In this document: piece after piece, positions 57,672 through 64,000 of the stretch
Layout of the letters: the number at the start of each line of letters is the position of its first letter
How positions within the stretch are numbered: the stretch's first letter is position 1
Assembly: GCA_003216255.1 (NCBI GenBank)
Contig: QCJD01000001.1
Span: 1 to 64,000 of the forward strand
Source of the DNA: Pelagibacteraceae bacterium AG-404-N13
GTDB lineage: Bacteria; Pseudomonadota; Alphaproteobacteria; Pelagibacterales; Pelagibacteraceae
Length of the DNA stretch: 64,000 nt
Direction of reading: 5' to 3'
Made by a program: the position numbers and the translations under genes
The notes under the pieces: model-generated
The model's database searches: none
What the model was told of the DNA's origin: nothing
Seen by the model: only the letters and a program-made list of their open reading frames with translations

Positions 57672-58361
57672 TTATTGTTCTTTTAATAACCTTATTTTTT
57701 TTAAAAATAAAGCAAGATTATCAATTTTATAATCTACTACATTTTTATATTTATCAATGTTATTTATTGGCTCATCATTACTAAACCAAACTTTGATCAT
57801 ATTTTTTGCTGTTTCAGAAGTAAGATTTTTGCAAATATCTTCTACATAAACAGTTTCTTCGTTAGTGGGTATTTGAAATTTATCACATAACAATTTTAGA
57901 GATTCTGGGTTTGGTTTTGGTTTGAATTTGAAATCTACAATATCCATTATTTTTCCTTCAAACAAATCATCAATTCCTACTCTTTTCATACAGTTTATTG
58001 CATGTTCTCTAGAGCCATTAGTTGCACAAAATGTTTTTGCATCAATTTTCAATAATTCTTCTCTAAGTTCAATATCTTTATCAAGACAATCATAATTTAT
58101 TGAATGAACAAATTTCAAAAATTCGTGGGCATCAATTTTATCTGGATAATTTTTCATTAATCCATTTAAAGAAGTATCGTACTTATAAAAATAATCTGCT
58201 TGAATTTCTTTTGCCTTAATTTTATCTATACCAAGTTTTATTGAGATAAATTCTGTCATTCTTGCTGATACTTGGCCAAATAAAGTTTTCAAATATTTTG
58301 GATGGTAGACACATCCATCCATATCAAGAATAATATATTTTACTTTTTTTAATTCCTTCAT
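57672..58361 (-). CDS. HAD-family pyrimidine 5'-nucleotidase-like hydrolase
   Basis: This is a 229-aa haloacid-dehalogenase phosphatase of the Sdt1/pyrimidine nucleotidase type. The nucleophile motif is LDMDGCVYHPKY at residues 12-23, motif II is FCATNGSREH near residue 111, and the late Asp is in YVEDICKNL. In alphaproteobacteria this gene commonly lies between argB and dapD; here it overlaps argB by 4 bp. The true substrate may be a nucleotide monophosphate. Confidence 0.85.
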   Translation of the reverse strand: MKELKKVKYIILDMDGCVYHPKYLKTLFGQVSARMTEFISIKLGIDKIKAKEIQADYFYKYDTSLNGLMKNYPDKIDAHEFLKFVHSINYDCLDKDIELREELLKIDAKTFCATNGSREHAINCMKRVGIDDLFEGKIMDIVDFKFKPKPNPESLKLLCDKFQIPTNEETVYVEDICKNLTSETAKNMIKVWFSNDEPINNIDKYKNVVDYKIDNLALFLKKIRLLKEQ

Positions 58362-59206
58362 TTTCTGATTAAGGTTCCAGCTCCTTTATCAGAAAAAAGC
58401 TCAAATAGAATTGAATGGGGTTTTCGGCCATCGACAATCACAACACCTGTTACCCCATTGTTTACCGCATCAAGACAAGTATTAATTTTTGGTATCATTC
58501 CTCCAGAAATATCCCCATCTTTTAGCATTTTTAAAGCAAGTTTAGAGTCAATTTCAGAAATTAAATTTTTATCTTTATCTAGAACTCCTTCAACATCAGT
58601 CATCAGCAGCAATCTTCTTGAATTTAGCTCCTTTGCAATTGATCCACTGACTACATCAGCATTTATATTGTAAATTTTACCATCATCCCCAACTCCCATT
58701 GGAGCTACAATCGGAACTTTTTTTTCTGTTACTATATTTAATAAAGCTTCTTTATTTATTTTTTTTGGATTTCCAACAAATCCAAGTTCTTTTTTTTCGG
58801 GAGTTATTTTAATTATATTTTCACTCTTAGGAGTTACCGATTTTGCATTTGCTTCTTTATTAGTTAAATTGTTTAAAATCTCAGTATTCAACTCCAGTAA
58901 TGCTTTTTCAACAATTGTCATAGTATTTTCATCCGTAACTCTTAAACCATCTATAAATTTTGATTCTATTTTATGCTTATCAAGTTCCTTTTTGATATTT
59001 TTTCCACCACCATGCACGACAATTACAGATAATCCCAGATGATTAATTGCTGATATATCTTCTATAAACTGGTTAAACAAACTCACATCAAGTAATACTG
59101 AGCCACCACACTTAATTACAATTAGTTCATTAGAATATTTTTTTATATATTTTTTTACCTCTTCGATGGATGGTCCATCTTTAGGTATAATATTCTCTAA
59201 ATTCAT
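58358..59206 (-). CDS. argB: Acetylglutamate kinase
   Basis: This enzyme phosphorylates N-acetylglutamate in arginine synthesis. At 282 aa it has KCGGSVL near residue 35, VVHGGGKNIKKEL near residue 63, DGLRVTDENTM near residue 86, NINADVVSG near residue 175 and GGMIPKI near residue 236, all normal for the amino acid kinase family. It sits 4 bp after yidC. Confidence 0.94.
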   Translation of the reverse strand: MNLENIIPKDGPSIEEVKKYIKKYSNELIVIKCGGSVLLDVSLFNQFIEDISAINHLGLSVIVVHGGGKNIKKELDKHKIESKFIDGLRVTDENTMTIVEKALLELNTEILNNLTNKEANAKSVTPKSENIIKITPEKKELGFVGNPKKINKEALLNIVTEKKVPIVAPMGVGDDGKIYNINADVVSGSIAKELNSRRLLLMTDVEGVLDKDKNLISEIDSKLALKMLKDGDISGGMIPKINTCLDAVNNGVTGVVIVDGRKPHSILFELFSDKGAGTLIRK

Positions 59207-59210
59207 TTAG

Positions 59211-60893
59211 CTAAACTGTTTTTATTTTGGTCTGTCTCATGACAATATACTGCTGAATCATTTGAAGTATATTATTTGTTACCCAGTAAAGTAAAAGTCC
59301 GCTTGGAAAAGGTGCGAGTATCACCGTTAAAAATATAGGAAAAAACATAAAAATTTTTGCTTGAACAGGATCTGGTGGGGCAGGATTCATTTTTTGTTGT
59401 AACCACATCGTGAAACCAAAAAATAGAGGTAGCGCTCCTATAAGTAAAAAATCTGGAGGCGTCCAATTTATTAACCCAAATAAGTTAAACATAGAGGTTG
59501 GATCACGTTCAGATAGGTCAACCAAATATCCATAGAATGGTTTATGTCTTCCATCTAAGGTTACAAATAAAACCTTATACAGAGCAAAGAAAATAAAAAT
59601 CATGGGGAGAATTGGCAGGCATCCACTCAAAGGATTTACCTTCTCTCTACGGTATAGGTTCATCATTTCCATCTGAACCTTTTTCTTATCATCCTTATTT
59701 GCTTCCTTAATTCTTTGCATCTCAGGTTGCAATAATTTCATACGTGACATCGACTTAAAAGAAAGTTGTGCTAATGGAAAAAGTGCTACCCTAATACAAA
59801 CTGTGACTGCAATAATTGCTAAACCATAGTTTCCTAGCAATTTATAAAAGTAATCCAAAGCAAACCACATTGGGCGTGTTAAAAAGTACAGATAGCCCCA
59901 GTCAATAACTAAATCTAACTTTTCAATATTTAAATTTTTAGCATATTCATCAATAACCCTTACTTCTTTTGCAGCTAACAAAATTTTTATCTCATTAGAT
60001 TTAGTTTCATTTGCACCAATTTCAGTTGCGTTTGTTTCAATAAAGTTAGTTCTAAATTTATTTTTATAATCAAAATCTGCTCTAAATTTTCTATTTTCTT
60101 GTGGTATTAAACTAGTAATCCAAAATTTATCAGTTATTCCAACAAATCCTTTTTCAGCATTAATTGAAAATGGTTTTTCTTGAATATCATCATAATCTTC
60201 TTCGACAAGTTCAGAGTCAAATACGCCTAAAGGTCCCTCATGTAGTATGAAAAAATTAGTTATTTTAGGTATTTCATTTCTAATTATCTGACCATAAGGA
60301 TAAAAACTATATTTTTTTTCAGAATTATTAGTTATTTTTTGTTTTACGGTAAACAAATATTGATTATCGATACTTATTTCTTTTTCAAATTTTATATTTT
60401 GATTGTTTAACCAAACTAAATTTATTGGAGTATTGGGAGTTAGTTTACTATTACCTTGGATTTCCCAAATTGATTTTGAATTTGGAGTGTCTATGTTTTT
60501 ATTTGTTGTTGCCCAACCTGTTTCAACATAATATCCACTTTTAACTTTACTTGGGTTTAACAAGATAACATTTTTAACTCCATTTAACTCTTCCTTAAAC
60601 TTTTTAAATTCTAAGTCGTCAATTTTACTCCCTGTCAATGAAATTGAACCTTTGATATTTTCATTTTCAAATAATATTCTTTTGCCCTCATTCATGGCTT
60701 CTTCTCTTGAAATTTTTATAGTCTCATTATTTTGGTCAAGTGATGGTGCGTCACCAGATGCATTTTGGGAAGTTTTATTTTTTTCTGAATAAATTTGCTT
60801 TCTTTCCTGAGGTGAAGGAGCAAAAAATAAACTATAAAGAATTATTACAGCAGCACTTAATGATATTGCAGCAATAATATTTTTTGTATCCAT
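59211..60893 (-). CDS. yidC: Membrane protein insertase YidC
   Basis: This is the inner-membrane insertase, 560 aa. An N-terminal helix (residues 6-26) is followed by a large periplasmic domain (about 60-335) and the five-helix core with ALYKVLFVTL, LPLFFGFTMWLQQKM and GLLLYWVTNNILQ near the C-terminus. Directly downstream of yidD, as in most bacteria. Confidence 0.95.
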   Translation of the reverse strand: MDTKNIIAAISLSAAVIILYSLFFAPSPQERKQIYSEKNKTSQNASGDAPSLDQNNETIKISREEAMNEGKRILFENENIKGSISLTGSKIDDLEFKKFKEELNGVKNVILLNPSKVKSGYYVETGWATTNKNIDTPNSKSIWEIQGNSKLTPNTPINLVWLNNQNIKFEKEISIDNQYLFTVKQKITNNSEKKYSFYPYGQIIRNEIPKITNFFILHEGPLGVFDSELVEEDYDDIQEKPFSINAEKGFVGITDKFWITSLIPQENRKFRADFDYKNKFRTNFIETNATEIGANETKSNEIKILLAAKEVRVIDEYAKNLNIEKLDLVIDWGYLYFLTRPMWFALDYFYKLLGNYGLAIIAVTVCIRVALFPLAQLSFKSMSRMKLLQPEMQRIKEANKDDKKKVQMEMMNLYRREKVNPLSGCLPILPMIFIFFALYKVLFVTLDGRHKPFYGYLVDLSERDPTSMFNLFGLINWTPPDFLLIGALPLFFGFTMWLQQKMNPAPPDPVQAKIFMFFPIFLTVILAPFPSGLLLYWVTNNILQMIQQYIVMRQTKIKTV

Positions 60894-60895
60894 TT

Positions 60896-61138
60896 TTATT
60901 TAATTTTCTTTTTTACAGGATCAAATCCTTCACCACCGCCTAAAAATCTTATAGGATGGCAAGATAAAATTCTTTTAGTTCCTTTTAAAGATCCTTTCAA
61001 AACACCATACTCTTCTAGGCTCTCCACAAAATATTCAGAACAAGTTGGCATATATCTACAATTATTACCAAGGTATGGAGATATAAATAATTTATAAAGT
61101 TTTATTATTTTTATTAATATGAATTTAATTATTTGCAT
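60896..61138 (-). CDS. yidD: Membrane protein insertion efficiency factor YidD
   Basis: This is an 80-aa protein thought to aid YidC-dependent insertion. Family motifs YKLFISPYLGNNCRYMPTCSEY and RILSCHPIRFLGG are present in the usual order. It shares one base with rnpA and lies 2 bp upstream of yidC. Confidence 0.94.
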   Translation of the reverse strand: MQIIKFILIKIIKLYKLFISPYLGNNCRYMPTCSEYFVESLEEYGVLKGSLKGTKRILSCHPIRFLGGGEGFDPVKKKIK

Positions 61139-61479
61139 TATTTTATTTTTTGAAAATCACTAAACAAAACTCTTTTAATATTCTCATATGGTTCATTTAA
61201 CACCGATATCTTTGCAATTAACAAATAACAATATTTTAAGTTAAGATCTAATTTTTTTGTTGCATCATTCATTATATTTCTAAGTCTTCTTTTTATTTTA
61301 TTCCTTCTTACTGCGTTACCAATTTTTTTTTTTGTTACAAAACTTATATTTAATTTTTTTTCGTTTTTATTAGATATTTTTTTAAAGAAAATTGTTAAAT
61401 ATTTATTTGAGATTTTTTCTCCATTAAGAATTGATTTAAAATCCTCGTTTTTAGAGAGACTTGTTATCTTACTTTTCAT
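61138..61479 (-). CDS. rnpA: Ribonuclease P protein component
   Basis: This basic 113-aa protein assists the RNase P ribozyme in tRNA 5' maturation. The RNR-type motif reads KKKIGNAVRRNKIKRRLRN near residue 49, and FVTKK lies before it. Its start base overlaps the rpmH stop. Confidence 0.94.
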   Translation of the reverse strand: MKSKITSLSKNEDFKSILNGEKISNKYLTIFFKKISNKNEKKLNISFVTKKKIGNAVRRNKIKRRLRNIMNDATKKLDLNLKYCYLLIAKISVLNEPYENIKRVLFSDFQKIK

Positions 61480-61613
61480 TAAACTGTAAGTTTTTTTCTT
61501 CCTCTTGCTCTTCTTCTTTTTATTAATTTTCTTCCACCTTTTGTCTTCATTTTAGATCTAAATCCGTGACGTCTTTTTCTTACTTTTCTACTTGGCTGAT
61601 ATGTACGTTTCAT
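61479..61613 (-). CDS. rpmH: Ribosomal protein L34
   Basis: This is a 44-aa ribosomal protein, too short for many gene callers. It begins [18 protein letters not shown] and continues [13 protein letters not shown], canonical for L34. It heads the - strand operon rpmH-rnpA-yidD-yidC-argB-HAD-dapD-dapE. Confidence 0.97.
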   Translation of the reverse strand: MKRTYQPSRKVRKRRHGFRSKMKTKGGRKLIKRRRARGRKKLTV

Positions 61614-61645
61614 TTTGTTTGTTAGTTTATTGTTAAATTTCGGTA

Positions 61646-61651
61646 GTTATA
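61646..61651 (-). promoter_or_regulatory. -10 box of rpmH
   Basis: On the - strand TATAAC is preceded by TTTTTG, the same context as the rpmI -10. It lies 32 bp ahead of the ATG, so the leader would be about 26 nt. The -35 is AT-rich and weak. Confidence 0.45.
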
Positions 61652-61698
61652 CAAAAATATATATATAAATAAAGCTATTTTTAATAAACTTAAGTTAT

Positions 61699-62418
61699 AT
61701 GAGAAAAGAAAAAAAAATAAAAATTTTTTTAGGCATAACTTATATTCTTATAATTATAAGTTTTTTATGGGTATTTTTTGATAAATTCTCATTAAACGAA
61801 TTTACAAGCTACGAATTTATTAAAAATAATATCGATTATTTTAATCAACTTAAAAATAAAAATTTTTTAATAATAAGTTTATTATTTTTCATTTTCACAG
61901 TTCTTTGGGTATTGCTTCTTGGATTTGGATCTCCAATATTACTTTTATCAGGTTTTATTTTTGGAAAATGGTTTGGATTCATTTATGCAGTTCTTGGTTT
62001 AAGCTTAGGAGCCACTTTACTTTATATTTTTGCAAATTATTTTCTTAAAGATTTAGTTGAAGAAAAATTTTCTAAAAAGTTTTCTAATTTAAATGAAAAA
62101 TTTAAAAAAAATGAATTTATATTTTTTATAATATATAGATTTGTGGGTGGGATACCGTTTCAAATTCAAAATATTTTACCGGTTTTATTTAATGTGAAAT
62201 TAAAAAATTATTTTTTTGGGTCCGTATTAGGAATGACCCCTCAAATTTTTGTTGGCGCAACTCTTGGCGCTGGTATTAATGAAATAATCCAAAAAAATAT
62301 AGAAGTTCCATCATTAATAGATCTTTTGTTTTCACAGGAAATTTATGTTCCAATAATTGCTTTTATTATTTTAATTATAATTGGGATAATTATTAAAAAT
62401 ATTTTTTATAAAAATTAA
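61699..62418 (+). CDS. TVP38/TMEM64-family membrane protein
   Basis: This is a 239-aa VTT-domain membrane protein with about six hydrophobic segments. The characteristic region GFGSPILLLSGFIFGKWFGF is near residues 75-94, followed by LGLSLGATLLYIFANYF, and the re-entrant IYRFVGGIPFQIQNILP near residue 145 and GMTPQIFVGATLGAGI near residue 175. DedA/TVP38 proteins are linked to lipid translocation; the substrate is unknown. It is divergent from rpmH, and its stop abuts the CCA end of tRNA-Thr on the other strand. Confidence 0.86.
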   Translation: MRKEKKIKIFLGITYILIIISFLWVFFDKFSLNEFTSYEFIKNNIDYFNQLKNKNFLIISLLFFIFTVLWVLLLGFGSPILLLSGFIFGKWFGFIYAVLGLSLGATLLYIFANYFLKDLVEEKFSKKFSNLNEKFKKNEFIFFIIYRFVGGIPFQIQNILPVLFNVKLKNYFFGSVLGMTPQIFVGATLGAGINEIIQKNIEVPSLIDLLFSQEIYVPIIAFIILIIIGIIIKNIFYKN

Positions 62419-62492
62419 TGGTGCCCCCACCCAGAATTGAACTGGAAACTCATCCTTACCATGGATGTGTTATACCATTTAACTACAGGGGC
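62419..62492 (-). tRNA. tRNA-Thr(GGT)
   Basis: This is a 74-nt tRNA with encoded CCA. The acceptor GCCCCTG pairs with TGGGGGC (two G-T pairs). The anticodon stem CATCC/GGATG encloses ATGGTAA, giving anticodon GGT for ACC/ACU. T-loop TTCAATT. It ends with zero spacing against the stop of the convergent TVP38-like gene. Confidence 0.93.
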
Positions 62493-62582
62493 TATATTTA
62501 AATTAGTGTATAAAATAATATTTTTCAAATTATTGCCTTAATTTTTTTTAAAAATGGGTTATATCTATTTAAAAATAATGCC

Positions 62583-62780
62583 ATGGGAATTCATTACGAT
62601 TATAAATCTACTAGAGGGGCCAAAGCTATGGAGAAGCAAGCAAAAAGAGAAAAAAAACTTGCTGAGAAGAAAGCTAAAAGAGAAGCCAAACAAGGACCAT
62701 TAAAAACAAAAGAAGATAAATCAATTCCTTTAGATCAGGTAATCACATTAGACCATCTTACAAATCCTGAAAAAAAGTAA
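62583..62780 (+). CDS. Small Lys/Ala-rich protein of unknown function
   Basis: This 65-aa ORF begins MGIHYDYKSTRGAKAMEKQ, has a charged helix with KREKKLAEKKAKREAK (about residues 21-36), and a conserved-looking end with SIPLDQVITLDHLTNP. The central part would form a long basic helix. The mixed ends suggest a real protein rather than low-complexity read. It precedes another small Lys-rich ORF and dcd. Function unknown. Confidence 0.7.
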   Translation: MGIHYDYKSTRGAKAMEKQAKREKKLAEKKAKREAKQGPLKTKEDKSIPLDQVITLDHLTNPEKK

Positions 62781-62783
62781 TTA

Positions 62784-62888
62784 ATGAATTCAAAAAAGGA
62801 AAAAATTACCAAACTAGAGATTGCACTAAAAAAAAATTTGAAGAAAAGAAAAATTTTCCAAAAAAAAAATAAAAAAAATAAACAATAA
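62784..62888 (+). CDS. Small Lys-rich ORF coupled to dcd
   Basis: This 34-aa ORF ([18 protein letters not shown]...) is half Lys or Arg, with a helix-like first part resembling a short coiled coil. It starts 3 bp after the preceding small gene and its stop overlaps the dcd start as TAATG, which supports real translation. Too short for a family call; low-complexity A-rich DNA makes a chance ORF possible. Confidence 0.5.
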   Translation: MNSKKEKITKLEIALKKNLKKRKIFQKKNKKNKQ

Positions 62889-63445
62889 TGTCTATTCAGC
62901 CAGATTCTTGGATTAAAAAAATGTGTAAGGAAAACAAGATGATAGATCCTTTTGTAGATCATCAAGTATCAGAAGGCAAAATATCTTACGGTCTAAGTAG
63001 CATGGGATATGATGTAAGAATTTCTGATGAATATAGAATTTTTACAAACGTAAATACCTCTTTGGTTGATCCAAAAAATTTTTCGGATGATAACTTCATT
63101 GAAAAAAAAGGACCTTATTGCATAATTCCTCCTAATTCTTTTGTATTAGCAAAGACTGTTGAATATTTTAAAATACCAAAAGATGTACTTTGTATATGTG
63201 TTGGCAAAAGCACATATGCAAGAACTGGTATTATTTGTAATGTTACTCCTATTGAAAATGAATTTGAAGGAAATATAGTAATTGAACTTTCAAACACAAC
63301 TCCTAATCCTGCAAAAATTTATTCAAATGAAGGAATAGCTCAATTTTTATTTTTTAAATCTGAAACTCAACCTGAAACAACATATAAATCAAAGAACGGT
63401 AAATATCAGGGACAAACAACGATACAGGTTGCTAAAATAAAATAA
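62888..63445 (+). CDS. dcd: dCTP deaminase
   Basis: This enzyme deaminates dCTP to dUTP on the way to thymidylate. At 185 aa it has [14 protein letters not shown] near residue 36, [23 protein letters not shown] near residue 112 with the catalytic Glu, and a C-terminal GKYQGQ-type tail. It starts at a TAATG overlap with the small ORF and is 1 bp before murA. Confidence 0.95.
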   Translation: MSIQPDSWIKKMCKENKMIDPFVDHQVSEGKISYGLSSMGYDVRISDEYRIFTNVNTSLVDPKNFSDDNFIEKKGPYCIIPPNSFVLAKTVEYFKIPKDVLCICVGKSTYARTGIICNVTPIENEFEGNIVIELSNTTPNPAKIYSNEGIAQFLFFKSETQPETTYKSKNGKYQGQTTIQVAKIK

Positions 63446-63446
63446 A

Positions 63447-64000
63447 ATGGATAAGTTTTTGATCAAAGGTCCCTGTAAAATTAAGGGGCAGGTTTCAATA
63501 TCTGGTAGTAAGAATGCGGCCTTACCAATTTTAGCATCAACCATTCTTTTTGATAAAACAGTTATCATAGAGAATCTTCCAAGAGTTAAAGACATAGTTA
63601 CAATGCTAAAATTATTGAAATCTCTTGGCTCTAAAATTGAATTTTTTCAAAATAAAAAAACTGTAAAAATAACAAAGAGCAAGAAACGAAAAATTCTTGC
63701 ATCTTACTCACTAGTTAAAACTATGAGAGCAGGCATTCTGGTGCTCGGACCAATGATTGCGAAGTTTAATAAATCAATTACTTCATTACCGGGAGGATGC
63801 TTGATAGGAGCAAGGCCAGTTAATTATCATTTAAATGCATTAAAGAAACTTGGAATGAAATATGAAATTAAAAAAGGATACATCCATGCATTTTCAAAAG
63901 GAAAATTAAGAGGAGCAGATATAAAATTTTCAAAAATAAGTGTTGGAGCAACTGAAAACACAATTATTGCTGCTTGTCTTGCTAAAGGAAAAACTATTTT
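63447..64000 (+). CDS. murA: UDP-N-acetylglucosamine 1-carboxyvinyltransferase (5' part)
   Basis: This is the first committed enzyme of peptidoglycan synthesis, adding enolpyruvate to UDP-GlcNAc. Only the first 184 codons are in the window; the gene runs off the end. ISGSKNAALPILA near residue 18 is the start signature with the catalytic Lys-Asn, and LPGGCLIGARPVNYH near residue 113 contains the catalytic (fosfomycin-reactive) Cys. MRAGILVLGP and VGATENTIIAA are also typical. Confidence 0.95.
   Translation, partial: MDKFLIKGPCKIKGQVSISGSKNAALPILASTILFDKTVIIENLPRVKDIVTMLKLLKSLGSKIEFFQNKKTVKITKSKKRKILASYSLVKTMRAGILVLGPMIAKFNKSITSLPGGCLIGARPVNYHLNALKKLGMKYEIKKGYIHAFSKGKLRGADIKFSKISVGATENTIIAACLAKGKTI

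Noticed and set aside
61614-61698. Replication origin next to rpmH
   Set aside because: rpmH is often near oriC and one TTATACAAA resembles a DnaA box, but there is no dnaA, no cluster of boxes and the spacer is only 85 bp.

Overview
The window comes from a very AT-rich, streamlined alphaproteobacterium, almost certainly a SAR11 / Pelagibacterales member (Candidatus Pelagibacter type). Spacers are tiny, many genes overlap at ATGA or TAATG, lysine, asparagine and isoleucine codons dominate, and the gene orders are alphaproteobacterial: CarD-FdxA-SUV3-type helicase, CobS/CobT-DnaJ-BolA-AroB-AroK, rpmH-rnpA-yidD-yidC-argB-dapD-dapE. The gene content also fits SAR11: a TAXI-type TRAP transporter, RegB without a neighbouring RegA, and CobS/CobT without other cobalamin genes. 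No phage, insertion sequence, CRISPR array or rRNA operon was seen. It reads as ordinary chromosomal core with a few odd gene architectures.

Layout. 1-3.7 kb: TlpA-like thioredoxin, a small esterase and an HNH protein on +; a DedA-like protein, DsbB and Coq7 as a - strand operon; then tRNA-Leu(CAA). 3.7-9.7 kb: a long-chain acyl-CoA ligase; a 26-residue Lys/Arg peptide gene with its own 5' hairpin and 3' terminator; and, convergent, the - strand cluster helicase > TerB-like > FdxA > CarD. 9.9-17.1 kb: acetoacetyl-CoA synthetase, an aminotransferase, a TAXI TRAP transporter, a thioesterase and tRNA-Arg(ACG). 17.2-23.2 kb: a pyruvate dehydrogenase whose lipoyl domain sits on E1 rather than E2, a gamma-butyrobetaine-dioxygenase-like enzyme and an EamA transporter. 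23.2-30.8 kb: UppP, then gltD-gltB behind a 17-bp palindrome with NtrC-site geometry, then an alpha/beta hydrolase.

30.8-41.4 kb: a translation block (glycosyltransferase, thrS, infC, rpmI, rplT, pheS, pheT, lepA, methyltransferase-like protein) and tRNA-Ser(GGA). 41.6-50.1 kb: a compact gyrB, regB, then - strand cobT, cobS and a J-domain protein facing bolA, then aroB and aroK. 50.1-54.3 kb: a small membrane protein, a large secreted protein of unknown function, def, fmt and truA. 54.3-61.6 kb (- strand): a SET-domain methyltransferase next to a histone-deacetylase-family enzyme, then the operon rpmH > rnpA > yidD > yidC > argB > HAD > dapD > dapE. 61.7-64 kb: a TVP38-like membrane protein, tRNA-Thr(GGT), two small Lys-rich proteins, dcd and the 5' part of murA.

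Functionally the window is carbon and nitrogen core metabolism (PDH, GOGAT, acetoacetate activation, lysine/DAP, shikimate, arginine), translation and membrane biogenesis. The best candidates for something undescribed are the 26-aa basic peptide transcript, the SET plus HDAC pair, the PDH with a relocated lipoyl arm, and the cobalamin-free CobS/CobT/DnaJ module. No spacer without a gene exceeds about 300 bases.
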